Source: Mantis religiosa (Eukaryota; Arthropoda; Insecta; Mantodea; Mantidae). Taken from it: DNA of 64,000 nucleotides. This document shows positions 1 to 12,939 of the stretch, in pieces; positions within the stretch are counted from its first letter, which is position 1; the number at the start of each line of letters is the position of its first letter. The stretch is from NCBI GenBank assembly GCA_030765055.1, contig CM060947.1, positions 54,573,891 through 54,637,890 of the forward strand, written 5' to 3'. The notes under the pieces are model-generated. The model was not told the DNA's origin and searched no databases. It worked only from the letters and a program-made list of their open reading frames with translations. The position numbers were made by a program, and so were the translations under genes.

Positions 1-167
1 CTATTTGTACTTAAAAGAGTAGTTATGTGATTCAATGATATTCAAGAAATTTCTATATACATTCACTGAGACAGGGTGTCTGAAACTTGGGTTTTCTTCA
101 GTAATAACAGCTTAGGATGTAGTGTACGTATTTTAATTCATAGCATTCATTACTGAAATGTTCATGC

Positions 168-360
168 CCTGGTTACTAGTGGTGTAATTTGCATGCTATG
201 CATTTTTTGTTGCAGTTAAGTGAAATGCACCATAATCATAATGGATACACATACAGTTAAGCTCTCATTCATCATAAGCACTACCATAGTATTCACTAGA
301 AGCCACTAGTGGTGCTGTACATTTTATGCAATCCAGTGAAAGGGGCCATGATTGTGATGA
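168..360 (+). repeat. Dimeric dispersed repeat, copy 1
   Basis: Two related ~100-bp units, each opening with ACTAGTGGTG and followed by a TGCAT-TTTT-TGCA motif and an ATnATGATG motif. The same two-unit structure recurs at 14830-15015 (same orientation) and 34880-35095 (opposite orientation). No coding potential is seen. The family is not recognised. Confidence 0.6.
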
Positions 361-3300
361 TAGGTCTCGTCCTTTTACATTAAAGAAATAGAATTTACTG
401 CTTTATCATATTCAACATTAAAATCAATAATGCTTTAAATCTATCCATGAAGCGAAAATACCTGTGCTTCTTAACATTTTACAAGCAAAATGCAAAAGTT
501 GGCAAGTATACAATTTAAGCATATGCATTTCTCTATTGCTTTGTTTAGTGGTTCAGAAACCAAAAGCTGCATTCAAAATTTGACACCCTGCTCAGCAGCA
601 ATAGATTTTAACCCACCCTAGTAGTTCATGAAAACAGAACACCTTACTTGCTAATGATAAACCAGATGCAAAGTTTATAAGAAATGTTGTCTATGGTCCC
701 CGGCACAACAAATGATTGAATTAAATTAACCAAGAGAGGCTTGGGACCAAAGTAGGGTTGCATTTCCTACTTATGTAACACTTGTATGTAATTGACTCAA
801 CAGCAATTAGACACATAGAGAGTTGCAAATCACATGTATACATCTATATAATATCAGGAAAAATATAACACCCTCACAATATTACATAGATCCTAACACA
901 GTTTGTTCCTTATTTACATCAAAATTCTATCAAGAACAACATGTTGACAGTAAATAAAGTTCTACCCAACTAAGAGAGCAGTATACAACTAAAGTTATCT
1001 ACACAAATATTACTTTCGTTACTTCCTCTGCCTTTGGCCCATAACATCACCTCTATTGAGCATGTTAAGTCGTTACTTCATCAACATAAGAAAACCCTCT
1101 TACCTAAGAGCAATGTTATAAAGGAATGGTATACAGTCTTTAATTCTAAGTGGCTGCCACACAACTCATGTAGAAGTATATACTTCTCTAAAAAAAGTTA
1201 CATAATTTTGAACTTTCAACACAAAAGTAGCTTAAAAATTAGCATGAAAGTGCCATACAATAAAGCTATTAAGAACCTTGTAATTACTATTGAATTTCAA
1301 CATTTCGACTTACATTTACCTAATTTTAATTACAACATGTTTAGCAGGCCATTGCCTGTAATGTCAGGTAGCATCTACTGCTAGATTCGGTGAGATAGCT
1401 CTGGTGTAGGTTTTAGGAACTTAAAGCTTGCTTTATCCTCTGGGATGTCAAAATTTACAAGTTGTTTGTGCTTCTGAATCAAATTTCCCATCAACTTAAA
1501 ATTCTTGAAAATGTAATACAGTGCAGCAATTAACTAAATTGTGGAAAATTAATTAACAATAAGCAATTATGTTGCTCCATTTACCAAATCACTGGCAAGG
1601 CATGAATGATATCACTTACTGCATGACATTTTCTGTGAAGAAAATCACAACATAGAACAAAGAGACAAGCCACTGAGATCTAACTTCTTAGGACTGCGTT
1701 TATGGAAAAGAACATATATAAACGATTTCAAACAGCAAATTATGAACTTTGAAATTCCCACACATGAGAGTTTAATATTTACTGTCAGAATTATGCTGCT
1801 CTTTTTGTAGCTTCCAAACCAAAATATTGAAGACCGAGAAAAAACATCACCATTTGAATGTGGATTTGATCCAGCTTTCAGAACCATTTAACAGCAATTC
1901 TTTTACCAAAGCAATTCAAATAGTCATGATTAAAGTAAATTGAAATTAAATGGTCATCCATTGAAATTCAAATGTCACACGTTTAAATCCCAGCAAACAC
2001 AGTACAGCAATTGATGGAAATTAATTGTTGACTCTATCCATACAGTACAGCATGCTTGGAGGATGCGGATCCAAGTAAAATAACTTGGATAATATTAAAC
2101 AATTATAAATATTTGTATTTTGTTGCTGAAGGTTAGTATAATATGGCTTTTATACAGAAAGGGCATTAAGAAAATCTAAAACCTCAACAAAACATGTTTG
2201 CATAAAATGCATTATACCATCACACCACCACTTAACATACACCAGGTTAAACTCACGAAATGCACACCAAATGACATTCAATTACCGAGGGGAAAAAAAA
2301 AAAAACTCAAGGAATCATAGTAGGTCTTCAAAACCTGGTGCTGCCAGTAACTTGGTAGGTAGAGCAATAGAGCTCAACATTGATTCACTTCCATAATTTC
2401 TTCCAAACATTCAACTAATTTACATTGCAAATGTCTTTCATCGAATATATGTCTCTTTGAAAAATAGCGCAAAGCTGATATGTTAAAACTCAATAGTAAT
2501 ATTGGCAAAAGCAGTTACTTACTTCAGTCTTATGAAACCCAGCAGCTTTCACAATTTAATGCTAAGCTTTGAACATTAACTGAAAGTATAATCAACACAA
2601 TCTATATGTAAAGTTAATGAAATAACAAAATCTGCAGCAAACTCTGTTGTCCAGTTGGTGGTACATTGGAATGTTTCAACTGTCATTTTGTAGTCAAAAC
2701 ATTGCAGAATCAATTAGAATTCATACACAACATTGCCCCTGACCACAGAAGCCTTCAATAAACTCAAATCCTGCAGTCTTTAGTTTTGAACTCTTACTTC
2801 CCTTAGCATTTTTCATGTTAACAATGCTTTGTATGTTGAATTGCTCTGCACACTTCAAAATGTTATTATGCTGCATTAAAAAAATATGTATCTTTTAAAG
2901 ATATTTGATTACTAGTTGGCAAAGCTTGCATGCTTACTGACTAATCTCAGGTATCCAACGTATGTCATGTTATGAACAAAACTCACAGGTACACTTCCCA
3001 TTTAAAGCTGTCATTACAGGGTGAAAGCTCTTCTTGTTTGGAATGTGGGTATAACAAGCATCTGGAGGTGAGATAAACTTATATACATAAAACTTGCTCA
3101 TGGTGGAATTGTATGGGATCAAAAGGATTTTCCAATTTGAACAAGTTTCCAGATTACACAAAATACAATAAGCTATCAAAATGTTATCACTTACCATGCA
3201 TCATAAATATGTATTTAAATTATGCACTTACGTAATTATATACCTTAACTTCTGTACATTAGATGTTCACTTATTTGTAGGTATTTCATAGTATAGAATA

Positions 3301-3640
3301 CCATACTATCACACTAATAACACTAACACCATATAATGGCATGAATTTTTATTTAATAACTGTTTTCTCACATTATTATACCTAGGTTTAACTGTCTTAT
3401 ATCCCACACATTTTTGTACCACCTATTAAAAAGGAAAGTTTGAATTTTCTGTTCACAAAAGTTTTCTCTACACAAATTTTGCACTTTACTACAGTGCCAG
3501 TAGCTTGGGAGAATTAGCAAGTCCTCATTCTCTATGATATATATGCATATGATTACTTCGTGTGTATTAATTTTCCTAGGAACATCTTTTTGTTCTTCTT
3601 TGTTTCCTCATCTCAATTGAAATATATATTCTCTTGCCAT
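361..3640. other. AT-rich non-coding stretch, no gene seen
   Basis: Only short ORFs with no family resemblance occur here, so I call no gene. A fragment near 1998-2040 resembles the tail of SINE family C (see 57885). If the Ig-domain gene whose stop is at 8164 has a long 3' UTR, part of this stretch could be transcribed on the minus strand. Confidence 0.5.
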
Positions 3641-3649
3641 AGTAAAAGT

Positions 3650-4650
3650 TGCAATAGTTGACAGGTCATCACTAGATTACATAACTTACTCCCATTTTAC
3701 TTAATTCAGCAACTGCTGCTGCACTTTTTTCAGCTTCGATCATCACGTTGAAACACTTGGTGATTATTTTAGGTTTTAACTCTCTTACTGTCAAAGCATA
3801 TCCAATTTACTGCTTCCAGAACAGAAACTGATCATGCAAGACCAAAAGCACTTTCAGCTTCTTCACACTTAAAATAACAGACACATCAAATATCGTCTGT
3901 AAGTAACTTGTTTGTTACGGGATTGTATATGCTGGTTGAACTGGAAGATAACCAAACCAATTTTACAGTTAACTTAATGTAGGGATGGCATGCTAAAATG
4001 TCCAGGAAAAGCAGTTCTTAGCCACTTTCATTTTGGCACTGAAAGGGAGCCAGTTACTCCAGCATAAGCCTGATAACCATCCATTGCATTGCCATCTGAC
4101 TGGAAGCTTGCTGATGTCTAGAGAGGTTTTGCCACCTTTCCAATAACCAGTGGGTTCTCAATTTTGTTTCCATATAGCAGCAAAGTGTCTTTCCTTGGAC
4201 ACTTTTCCACTAACACTCTTTTCACCTGAAATTGCTAAAGATTCTGAAGGCATGCATGATAAAATGGTCCCCATTTCATCGGCATTGAACATGTCTTTAG
4301 GATCATAAATTCACAATTAGTGGTATGGTTTTGTCTTCCTCACTTTCTCTCTGCACACTTCATTTCGCATGATGTATGGAAGATGTCCAACCAACCTGTA
4401 GGTGTCTTCAACTCCATCTTCCTAGCTCTTTAGTGACTTTCAGAACCTTAATCTCTAACAGGAGTCAAGACAAAGGTTGAGATTTTTACTTGCACACTTA
4501 CAAATCATTCCGATACTCCCTCATTAATTTCTTCATTCCCTGATTCTTTTGCCTTTCTTAACTCACTTTCATACACCTATCTCTTATCTTTAAAGTATCA
4601 AATTTCTGTTTTATCATGCTTGAATCAAAACATCATTTTGCAAATAAAGT
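3650..4650 (-). pseudogene. Tigger/jerky-type (CENP-B-like DDE) transposase remnant
   Basis: Read on the minus strand through several frameshifts, the translation gives YDPKDMFNADEMG near 4310-4270. This is the first catalytic Asp region of pogo/Tigger/jerky transposases (family form: YNADETG). It continues with CPRKDTLLLYGNK..ENPLVIGKVAKP, matching the family pattern of 'KERVTVLLC, PLVIGKSAKP'. Upstream, TPTGWLDIF resembles the WL..F motif of the CENP-B-type DNA-binding region. No frame stays open over the whole length, so this is a dead copy. It lies downstream of the Ig-gene stop codon, outside any coding exon. Confidence 0.75.
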
Positions 4651-6955
4651 TTATCTTTCTCACTTGTCTCAATCACGTACATCTTCTCATTAAATGTGAC
4701 TTTTTTTTTTTTTGATATGATGTTATTTTAAGTCACAATACATTCTTAGGTTCAACTCAAATAAAACTGACATTTGGCATAAAATAGAAAACAAAGCAGA
4801 CAGCGGTATTCTTCAAGGTTCTTGATTTTGCCATTTGTGGAAATAATGTTCTCAGAAGTAATGAGCACATAAATATGAATAATGATGTAATGCACTAATT
4901 CTTATGTATTGTGCCGTCTCTGCTCATTGTACAATTTATTATTAATTCATTATAAAATTTGAACTCCGTTTCTGCATTAAACAAGTTATATAAGTTTTAC
5001 ACAAAAAGTTTACATATAAAAATATATTGCACGCATCTGGACCAATGACGTGAATTTTTTCAAAATCAGCATTAATTCATGTATGATCACCTATATTCAC
5101 ATTACAATAATGACCATAAATTTAGGAACAATTTCTAAATATTGTTAAATTTGACCAAAAAGGATTAAATTTGCTGCACAAATAACCTCAACATCACAAC
5201 TGGTATATTGCAATATACAACTAAGCTTTGCCAACCACTAGTTCATTTTGTTTTATAAAATTGAAACATATAAACTTATTAACTTAAGACACACAGAGCA
5301 TTTCATTAAACAGATACATTAAATAATATCTCAAAATAACTATCTTGAAAAATAGCTTTTATTTGTTTCTAATTTAATTTAGAATGAGAAGCAGTTTTGA
5401 TGCAGAGCTTTTGTTGTAAAGCAAGTATTTCTGGTTCATTATGTTTTCCAAATATAATAAAACCAGAGACTTCCTAATTTAGGAGAAAAATTTTTTTGTA
5501 CAAAAAAAGATCTGCTTAAAGAGGCAACACTGCCTGAAAATATTGACTTGATAAATATGGGCAGCCACTTAATGCAGAAAAACAACCTTTAAAATTACAG
5601 AAATAATATCATTTAAACTAAACTTAAGTGTTGAAGTGAAAAAATTGTTTGCTATATATATGTAAATATAAAAAAGTAGCACTAATAGTAACAAAAGTAA
5701 AAAATTATTCTACAAAAATAAGTGTACAAAACATTTCCTTTTAATATCATTCATACTATCTATAATTCTCGGTTAAATCTCCTGTCAGATCACTTTGTAA
5801 ACAGCTAACCGGAGAGTGGAATTTTGGAACTTTTACACAAACTTGAGCTTCCTATGTAGTAGAGCATCTTTATGGCAGTTTTATTCTGTTCATTTCTTTG
5901 TTTAAAGAGGCTAAAACATAACAGTCTACAATCTACCGGAGAGGACACACAAATGCCAGCAGATCAGTGTAGTTCATTTAATTCAAGTCTGCAGTATTAT
6001 ATTATATTTTCTTTGGTATACTATAAGGTGTAATTTTAATGTTTCATCATCACGTTCAAGGGGAAATATTGCATTTCCTTGTTTTAAACTGTCAAGACTT
6101 AGACATGCTAGGATCTATTTTCATTGCTTACTTATTTTTCATTTGCAAGTTGACCTGAATTAACAGCAAAATCTGTAGGCTTTGTGTAGAAGATTCAAAG
6201 TAGCAGTGCAAATTAGATGTGACAGTAAAGGGAGAATGCTTTTAATGCCATCTCACACCTTGTGTCAACTGCTTCTTCATAATCATAGATACAGACTTAC
6301 TCCTTGGCAAAACTATGAAGTTCACTATTTCATTTTTCAGATAGCAAGTTAATCAAGAGTTAACTAAGTTAACTAACCTCTTTAAGCAACAATGCATTGA
6401 TTTTAGCACTTAAGTAATCTTAATTTACCAAGAACATGGATGGTTTCATAGAAATGCTGTCTGAATCTTAAGCTATTTCAACTTCATATTGCTGGGAATC
6501 TTATCAACTTGTATAGCAGAGAAATTTACAGATAACATAGAGGACTCTCATAACATTATCAATTCTCAAAATCAGCAGGGGATCCAGATAGCACATCAGT
6601 GAAACATTTAGTGAAGCAAATGTTAAAATACCTAGAGACTTCAAATGTTACTTAAAATGTATCACTCTGCTTCATTGTGATTCATTTTTATACTGACAAT
6701 CTTCAGTAAGTTGATATGACAGTATGGAATTCCAATTAGCTGCCTTCACTGCAAAGCATTTTGATTGCTACGATTCTTTTATTATAAGTGCAGCTGCAAC
6801 CAACCAAAATGCTTGGAAAGATTAAAAACAGCTGCTTTTCCATGTAGCACAATTATGACTGATCTATACAGTTTTGGCTGAATGATAAGGAAGGGTTGAT
6901 TTGCAATAACTGGGAACAGAAACCACGATCAACAAAGTTAAGCTTTACCACATCC
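4651..6955. other. Non-coding stretch, no gene seen
   Basis: AT-rich sequence with a T13 run near 4700 and no supported ORF, RNA or recognisable repeat. It may be part of the 3' UTR or downstream flank of the minus-strand Ig gene. Confidence 0.4.
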
Positions 6956-6961
6956 CATGTA

Positions 6962-7027
6962 AGTGAGTGAGTGAGTGGGGTTTAAGGGCCCGTCGACAAC
7001 AAGGTCATTTGGGCCCCACATCCCATG
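6962..7027 (+). repeat. Short dispersed repeat (GTTTAAGGGCCC..AAGGTCATTTGGGCCC)
   Basis: A GTGAGTGAGTGA simple run leads into a motif with GGGCCC on both sides of AAGGTCATTT. The motif recurs with a few changes at 63577-63630 on the same strand. It is probably the end of a SINE or other retroposon. Confidence 0.45.
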
Positions 7028-7029
7028 TA

Positions 7030-8160
7030 CAGAAACGAAATTTGGTTGTTTTAAATTTTTCATTCACATTTTCAGGAACAGATTTTCATACAATTCATTG
7101 CAGAAATTATTCAGTGACCATAGCTTAAAACACTGCTAGAAGTTATAAGCCGGGAAAATGAAATTGGAAGGGATTCTGACAGCTGTATCCTCAGATTCAC
7201 TGAACTTTGCAGAATAATGGGTAATAACGAATGGTAATATGCTTTCAGTAGAGGAATCTGAAATATTACTTACTCTGCATTTAGAAAATGTTTCTTTATT
7301 GAATTTTGACATTGGCTAACCTGTATTAAATCAGCTGAATGGAAGCAGCAAGTGAAAGAATAGTGTTGATTAGTTGCATAGGTAATCTAAATACACAAAA
7401 TCAACCTTCCACTTCCTTATTGATTTCATTCCCATTCTCATCATTAAAAGCAGCTATACATTACAACTACTTTTCATTCTGATTCTTATTCTTGGTTAAT
7501 TTTGTGCAAACCTTTAATGTCCTGCTTTCTTATTAAAGGAAGCAAGTGAGAATGGCTTCAAATGAAATACATTTTGTTTTTTGAGAGTAAATGATGGGTT
7601 TTAATAATGGCTAAATAATATTAATTGCACAGAGTTAGTGCAGTCTGTTGTATCATTTCCTCTTGTTCTAATACACAGTAAGCAGAAGAAACATAGAACA
7701 CACCACTGCCAATGTTTGTGATAAATTAGGTGGTGATCATGGCTTGTTTCTACCATAATACTTTCATAGTCAACATGCAAACTAGCAATTATATTACTGA
7801 TTCAAACTGGCTGATGACAGTTGTGTATCCTTTCACTCAACTACTTAATCCATGCAGTGAGATATTTTAGTAAATATATCACTTTGGATGCAAAAGTTAG
7901 CTTGGCAACTAGTTACATGTATATCTAAAGCTGCTATTTATAAAATCACTTAACTAAATTACTTGTGAGACATATACTAACCTATACTAGAGAGCAGACT
8001 GTGCAGATTACAGCTAAAATAAACAGCTGTGTTTTGACTAAAATATCCCACTGCAACTTCAAGCACTCTTATCAAAACATAACCTCTGCATTGTTTTCCA
8101 TCACATATATGAATTCAATAACCAAAATTTGCTACAAAACATTTTCTTAATTATTTTACT
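7030..8160. other. Probable 3' UTR or flank of the Ig-domain gene
   Basis: No supported coding sequence. Because the minus-strand stop codon lies at 8164-8166, the 3' UTR of that gene must begin here and run leftwards. No single polyadenylation site can be chosen by eye, since TTTATT (AATAAA on the minus strand) occurs several times. Confidence 0.4.
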
Positions 8161-8163
8161 GCA

Positions 8164-8333
8164 TCACACCAGCAGGGCAAACTGCGAGTTCTTCCTGTAG
8201 AACAAATAGGATCCAATCCCTATCAAAACCAGTGCAAATATAGCAATCAGGAGTCCCAGTACAATCGCTATGATGTTATGAGATCCCATCTGCGCTTCAG
8301 AGTCAGCTGGAACATTGAAACACATATCAGAGC
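8164..8333 (-). CDS. Ig-domain gene, last coding exon (membrane span and tail)
   Basis: The acceptor is the AG at 8334-8335 after a pyrimidine-rich tract. The exon encodes a short juxtamembrane stretch, a ~25-residue hydrophobic helix and a YRK-containing stop-transfer tail, ending in TGA at 8164-8166. A second AG at 8307-8308, with exon start at 8306, is also in phase and would drop nine juxtamembrane residues. Confidence 0.75.
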
Positions 8334-11300
8334 CTGCCTTAGAAATTAAGAAGTCAGATTATGCAATTCTGGTGAAAAACACAGTAAATACTATTTTTGG
8401 TAAAATACTAATTTTGGTAATGTTGCTACCAAAGCATGTAAATGCACACCTTTACTAAACTATGCCAACCATAAATAACAAAACCCATAAAAAGCATGAG
8501 GAGGTTGGAGAGCAGGGATAAAATCCACACAGTAGCCCAGGAACAAAGGACCTAGCTGCAAAGTACAGCCAAGTATAAGAGTGATGCAATGCAGCCAAAA
8601 GGTTGCAACATAGAATGACAAAAGAGCATAGCTACAGGAGCCATGAAGCTAAACTCCAATTACTAAGGACATTTTGCATATTAATTCTAACTGGTTTCTT
8701 TCAGTCACAATTCCACTATACCTATTCTTCATAGGTTATCTGCACCTCTGGGTGCTTTGCCAACATTTTTGCACTTTTCTGTATTAACTAAATTTTTATT
8801 TCTCAACTAGTCTTTTTTGAGCTCAACAACTTGATATTCCATATTAATCTCTCAGAAAAATAACTTCCACTAACTTGCATGCTACTCATTCGCAGCACAA
8901 ATAACCTCCTTATCTTATGAAAGTTTGTTTCAAGCTATTTTGAGGTTAAAAAACAGAAGAAAATCATATGGTGCCAAATCTGGAGAATATGGTGGGTGGA
9001 AAAATAATTCAAAGACCAGCTCACAGTGTGAACTGGTCCATCATCCTGGCGAAGGAACAACCTTTTAAACCCTTTTCTGATTCAGCAATTATTCAGAACG
9101 GTGTAACAAAGTTTCAGAATAGCAACCAAACGTTTTACCCTTCTCCAAATAGTCAAACATTATGATGTAATACCATACAATATAATACAAAGATTATCAA
9201 GAAAATCTTCCAACCAAATTACTCTTTACATGGAAAAAATTTTCTATACTTCGTTTTCTAAAAAAATGGCTCTAATGATTTTGACCAAAATATAATTTCT
9301 TTAAGATATTTACATGAAAAATATAAGACAAGCATATTGTTGAGCGCATTCTTTAATTCTGGCATTTTCACCAATTAGTTTTTTTTCTGTTCCCAAATGC
9401 ACATGGTTGTTTGGCTGCGCTACTTTTGTACATAGTTAAAGATTCATTAAAAGTGTTTTTTCATTGGCAAATGCTCACAACACACGCGCAGATACACAGA
9501 GTTCTTCCCTTCAACTTTCCTAGTTTTACCCCTATCCCTTATGCCTTTAGGCATCGGGTTGAACAAAAACTCTGGACTAGACAGAACCCAGGATGGGTTC
9601 ATACCAATGCCTGGTATGAGAGAAGTAGAATACAGAGTAAGGGAAAAATGCATGAAAGGAAAGATAGTGAAGCAATCAGTGGAATGATTGCACAGAAAAC
9701 TGGAGATCCTGGAGAAAACCAACCCCTGCATGTGTTGTCCGCCACAAATCTCACATGCAGTCACCTGGGATTGAATCCAGGCTGTCTTGCCAAGAGTCAA
9801 GCAGCCTAACCATTCGGCCATGTCATGGCCTACAGATACACAGACTTAACACACAAAATAGGCAAATAACCACAGAAGTAGGATGTTGCTAACAAACTTC
9901 TCAGTCTACAGGCAATCTCTACACTTATGCAAGAAGATACGCAGAGGCTAGAGAAAGGCACTGTTTATGCTGCAGCAACAGCAGAAGGAGGCTCAGGAAT
10001 TTTGACACTTTATATTTTATAGCTGTTTACAAATGCTGATTTATACATAAGTACTGTAAAGTGATAAAATAGAAGGTCCTCTACATAGAAAAATTCTTAA
10101 AAGGGTGTTACAAACCTCTTTTGTATTCCAAAGTACTAATATTATGGTTTGCCAAACAGGGAAAGCAGAAAGAGATAGCACTATTACTATCAGGCCTTGG
10201 ACCATCATTAGCACAACCTGCTTTTAGAATAGCCATGCAAAATGCCCATTTTAAAGTTGAAGCTCATGAATTCGGTTAGATTGAATTTATTTTGCTGGAG
10301 GGGACTCAGCACTGCAACCAAACTTGATTTATTGTACCTATGCCGCAAGTGGGGCTTCCCCAAGAAGAAGGATGAAGAAAAGAGAAAGGACAACCGACCC
10401 AAGAAATCATGACAGTGCAGAAGGCAGATTTTCCACAACTGACCAGAACAACCTGTATCCCCCCAAAGCGGTCCCGAAATGACCCACCATCCCAAGTGTT
10501 TACCAGGAGCAGATCCTGCCATGTAGCCACCCAAGAGCCTAGTCATTGGTACAGGATTGGCAATCCTGGGGTCCTGTGCCATATCTCTCAATAGTGTGCC
10601 TCACAGTGGTGAGAGGGATTATTGAAATGCCCATACAACTTTAATCCATATCAGTGTTTGACCCATTGACATTTACCTCTCTTAACACAATTCTCATGGA
10701 TACCTAGTGTGGCAAACACGGGGGAGACTGGGTAACATGTAAGTCCCAGCCCTCGCTTATCATGTAGGACTGTGTTCGTATCTGCTGACACGAATACATA
10801 TAAAACTACTGAACTGAGGCTGTATATACTCAATCCATTGAGATGCTACAAATGCCAGCGCTTTGGCCACATGAATGATTCTTGTAGTGCAGTTACTACT
10901 TGTGTTGACTGTGGAGAAGTCAAAAATGATGATGCATGTACTTCAACTGCAACATATGTCAACTGCAGAGGTAATCATTCATCGAACTCCAAAGAATGGC
11001 ATCGTTTTATGAAGGAAAAGTTGATCCAAAAGATCCAGGAAAGAGAGGTGTCCTCCTTGGAAGCCCAGAAGCTCTTGCATATTCATCAGCCTTCTGTTCC
11101 TAGGACCATTACTCATAGTGCAGTTGCAGCTAAGCCTGTACCTAGACATGAAATCGCAACACAAACTAGCGACTTAAACGGTGCAGTAATTATGAAAAGA
11201 ACAATTACACCAAGATCATAACACAGTGAGCACGCCTACCAAGTCCAGTCCTAAGAAGAACATTTCAGCTAACTCACTGCCAAAAGCATTACTTCAAGAA

Positions 11301-12888
11301 TGACACGTAAAGCAGTAATATATAATGCATTGCCAAGAAAATTCAAGACCTCATATAAAAGAACTGACTTCCTTAGGGACAATAATAAGACCAGTAAAAA
11401 GAGAGCTAACCAGCATAAAAGTTTGCAACTATCTCCGAGATCATCTTCTGAGGAATCATCTGGAGAGGACTCAGATCAGCAACTGTCATCTTCGTTGATA
11501 TCAGTTTCCAATTGGTCTGATGAAATTTTCAATTGGAAAGCAGTCCTCCTCCATTGAGGATATGGAGCAGGATGATCCTACCCTCACTGCCAGAATTAAA
11601 GTAAAAAAAGGCAGGATAAACCTGCTGAAAATAGTGTTAGCCCAACACACACAAAAAGGGGGGGGGGGGGCAAATTGATTCAACCACTATTGGGCAGGTA
11701 GTTTGTTTTTTCGTGCTGTCATAGAATTTAATAAAGAAAACTATTTTTTATGCCTTTTGACAACTTATTAATTTTTATTCACAGTTTTTCATTGGTTTTT
11801 CCCTATTTGTGCATATTTATTTTATTTGCCATTTTATGTTGATTTTTATAATTTATAGTTAACTTTATATTTGGCTATTGCCAAGATTTGGTTTTTTAAA
11901 GGGAGTTGATATCCTCGTAGTTGAGCACACTTATATACATGTCATGCCATGTAGCGCCAAGACTCCTGCCGACACTTTCTACTCTGAAAGACACCACTAA
12001 ATGAGAGATGATATCAATTGATAATGGACATGAACTGGAGGGACAGGAAATTTGGGGGAGGTAATTAACCTATCCAGCATTCGCCTGATGACCCAGTAAA
12101 CCCCTGAAAAAACCCATGGCTCAGGTAGGTAGGCTGGCCACGGTAATCAAACCCACACCTCCCAAATGCACAGACGAAACTGCCTGAGTTATTCCACTTG
12201 GTCAAGCTCATGAATTGATCATTAAGTCTTTATAAATTCATAAACTTGTTGAAACATTTCTTTGATGCTTGATGCTCAAGGTCATCTCATTATCCCATTC
12301 CAAACCTGTTACACACTGTGTGCAAGAACACTACACTTCCTTGTGGTCAGAAACCTGTTGGCCCAACTCTCAATTTTCAGAAAAGCAATTTTAATATACA
12401 TTTCCTGAGAAAACCATTGGCTTGTTCCTAAAGTCTTTGTCCAGTTACTCCTTATTTAGTGATGCATAACCCGTAGGGGAGGGGATCCGTCCCCTTCAGC
12501 TGCCCAGGTGCAGGTGCTGCGGAACCTTGGCACTTGTGGTACCTCTTATGTTACTAGAAGAACCTCGGACCGAACTGCCGAGCCCCTCCAATAGGGGAGT
12601 TGTTCGGATTGGGTTAGACTCGAGGGGGCAGTGTGTTCCCAACACCTACAGGGAATTGGGTGCCCCCGGCCAGGCTACGGCCGCCCGGAAGGGGTAGATA
12701 TTGCCTCATAAGTCCCGGGTACTAGCCTGCAGAGCTAGCAGAAGGTGCGCTAGATCACCAGGCGGCCCCACCGAGGTTTTCGGTAGTCTTCCCTGCGGGG
12801 TTGACGTGCGAAAGTGATGTATCCACTTCCATCCCATCTTGACGTTGTGCTCAGCAGGGGGTGGGGGTGGGCGTTTTAGACTCAAGGT

Positions 12889-12939
<51 letters not shown>

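Noticed and set aside
1034..1384. 116-residue plus-strand ORF
   Set aside because: Lysine/asparagine-rich composition typical of AT-rich noise, with no recognisable domain or splice context.
8940..9165. Possible transposase fragment (VPNLENMVGGKIIQ)
   Set aside because: The phrase felt repeat-like, but I could not match it to a named family with confidence.
9411..9821. Overlapping 120-130-residue ORFs on both strands
   Set aside because: They cover SINE-B copy 1, which is bounded by a 12-bp target-site duplication; the ORFs follow its higher GC content.
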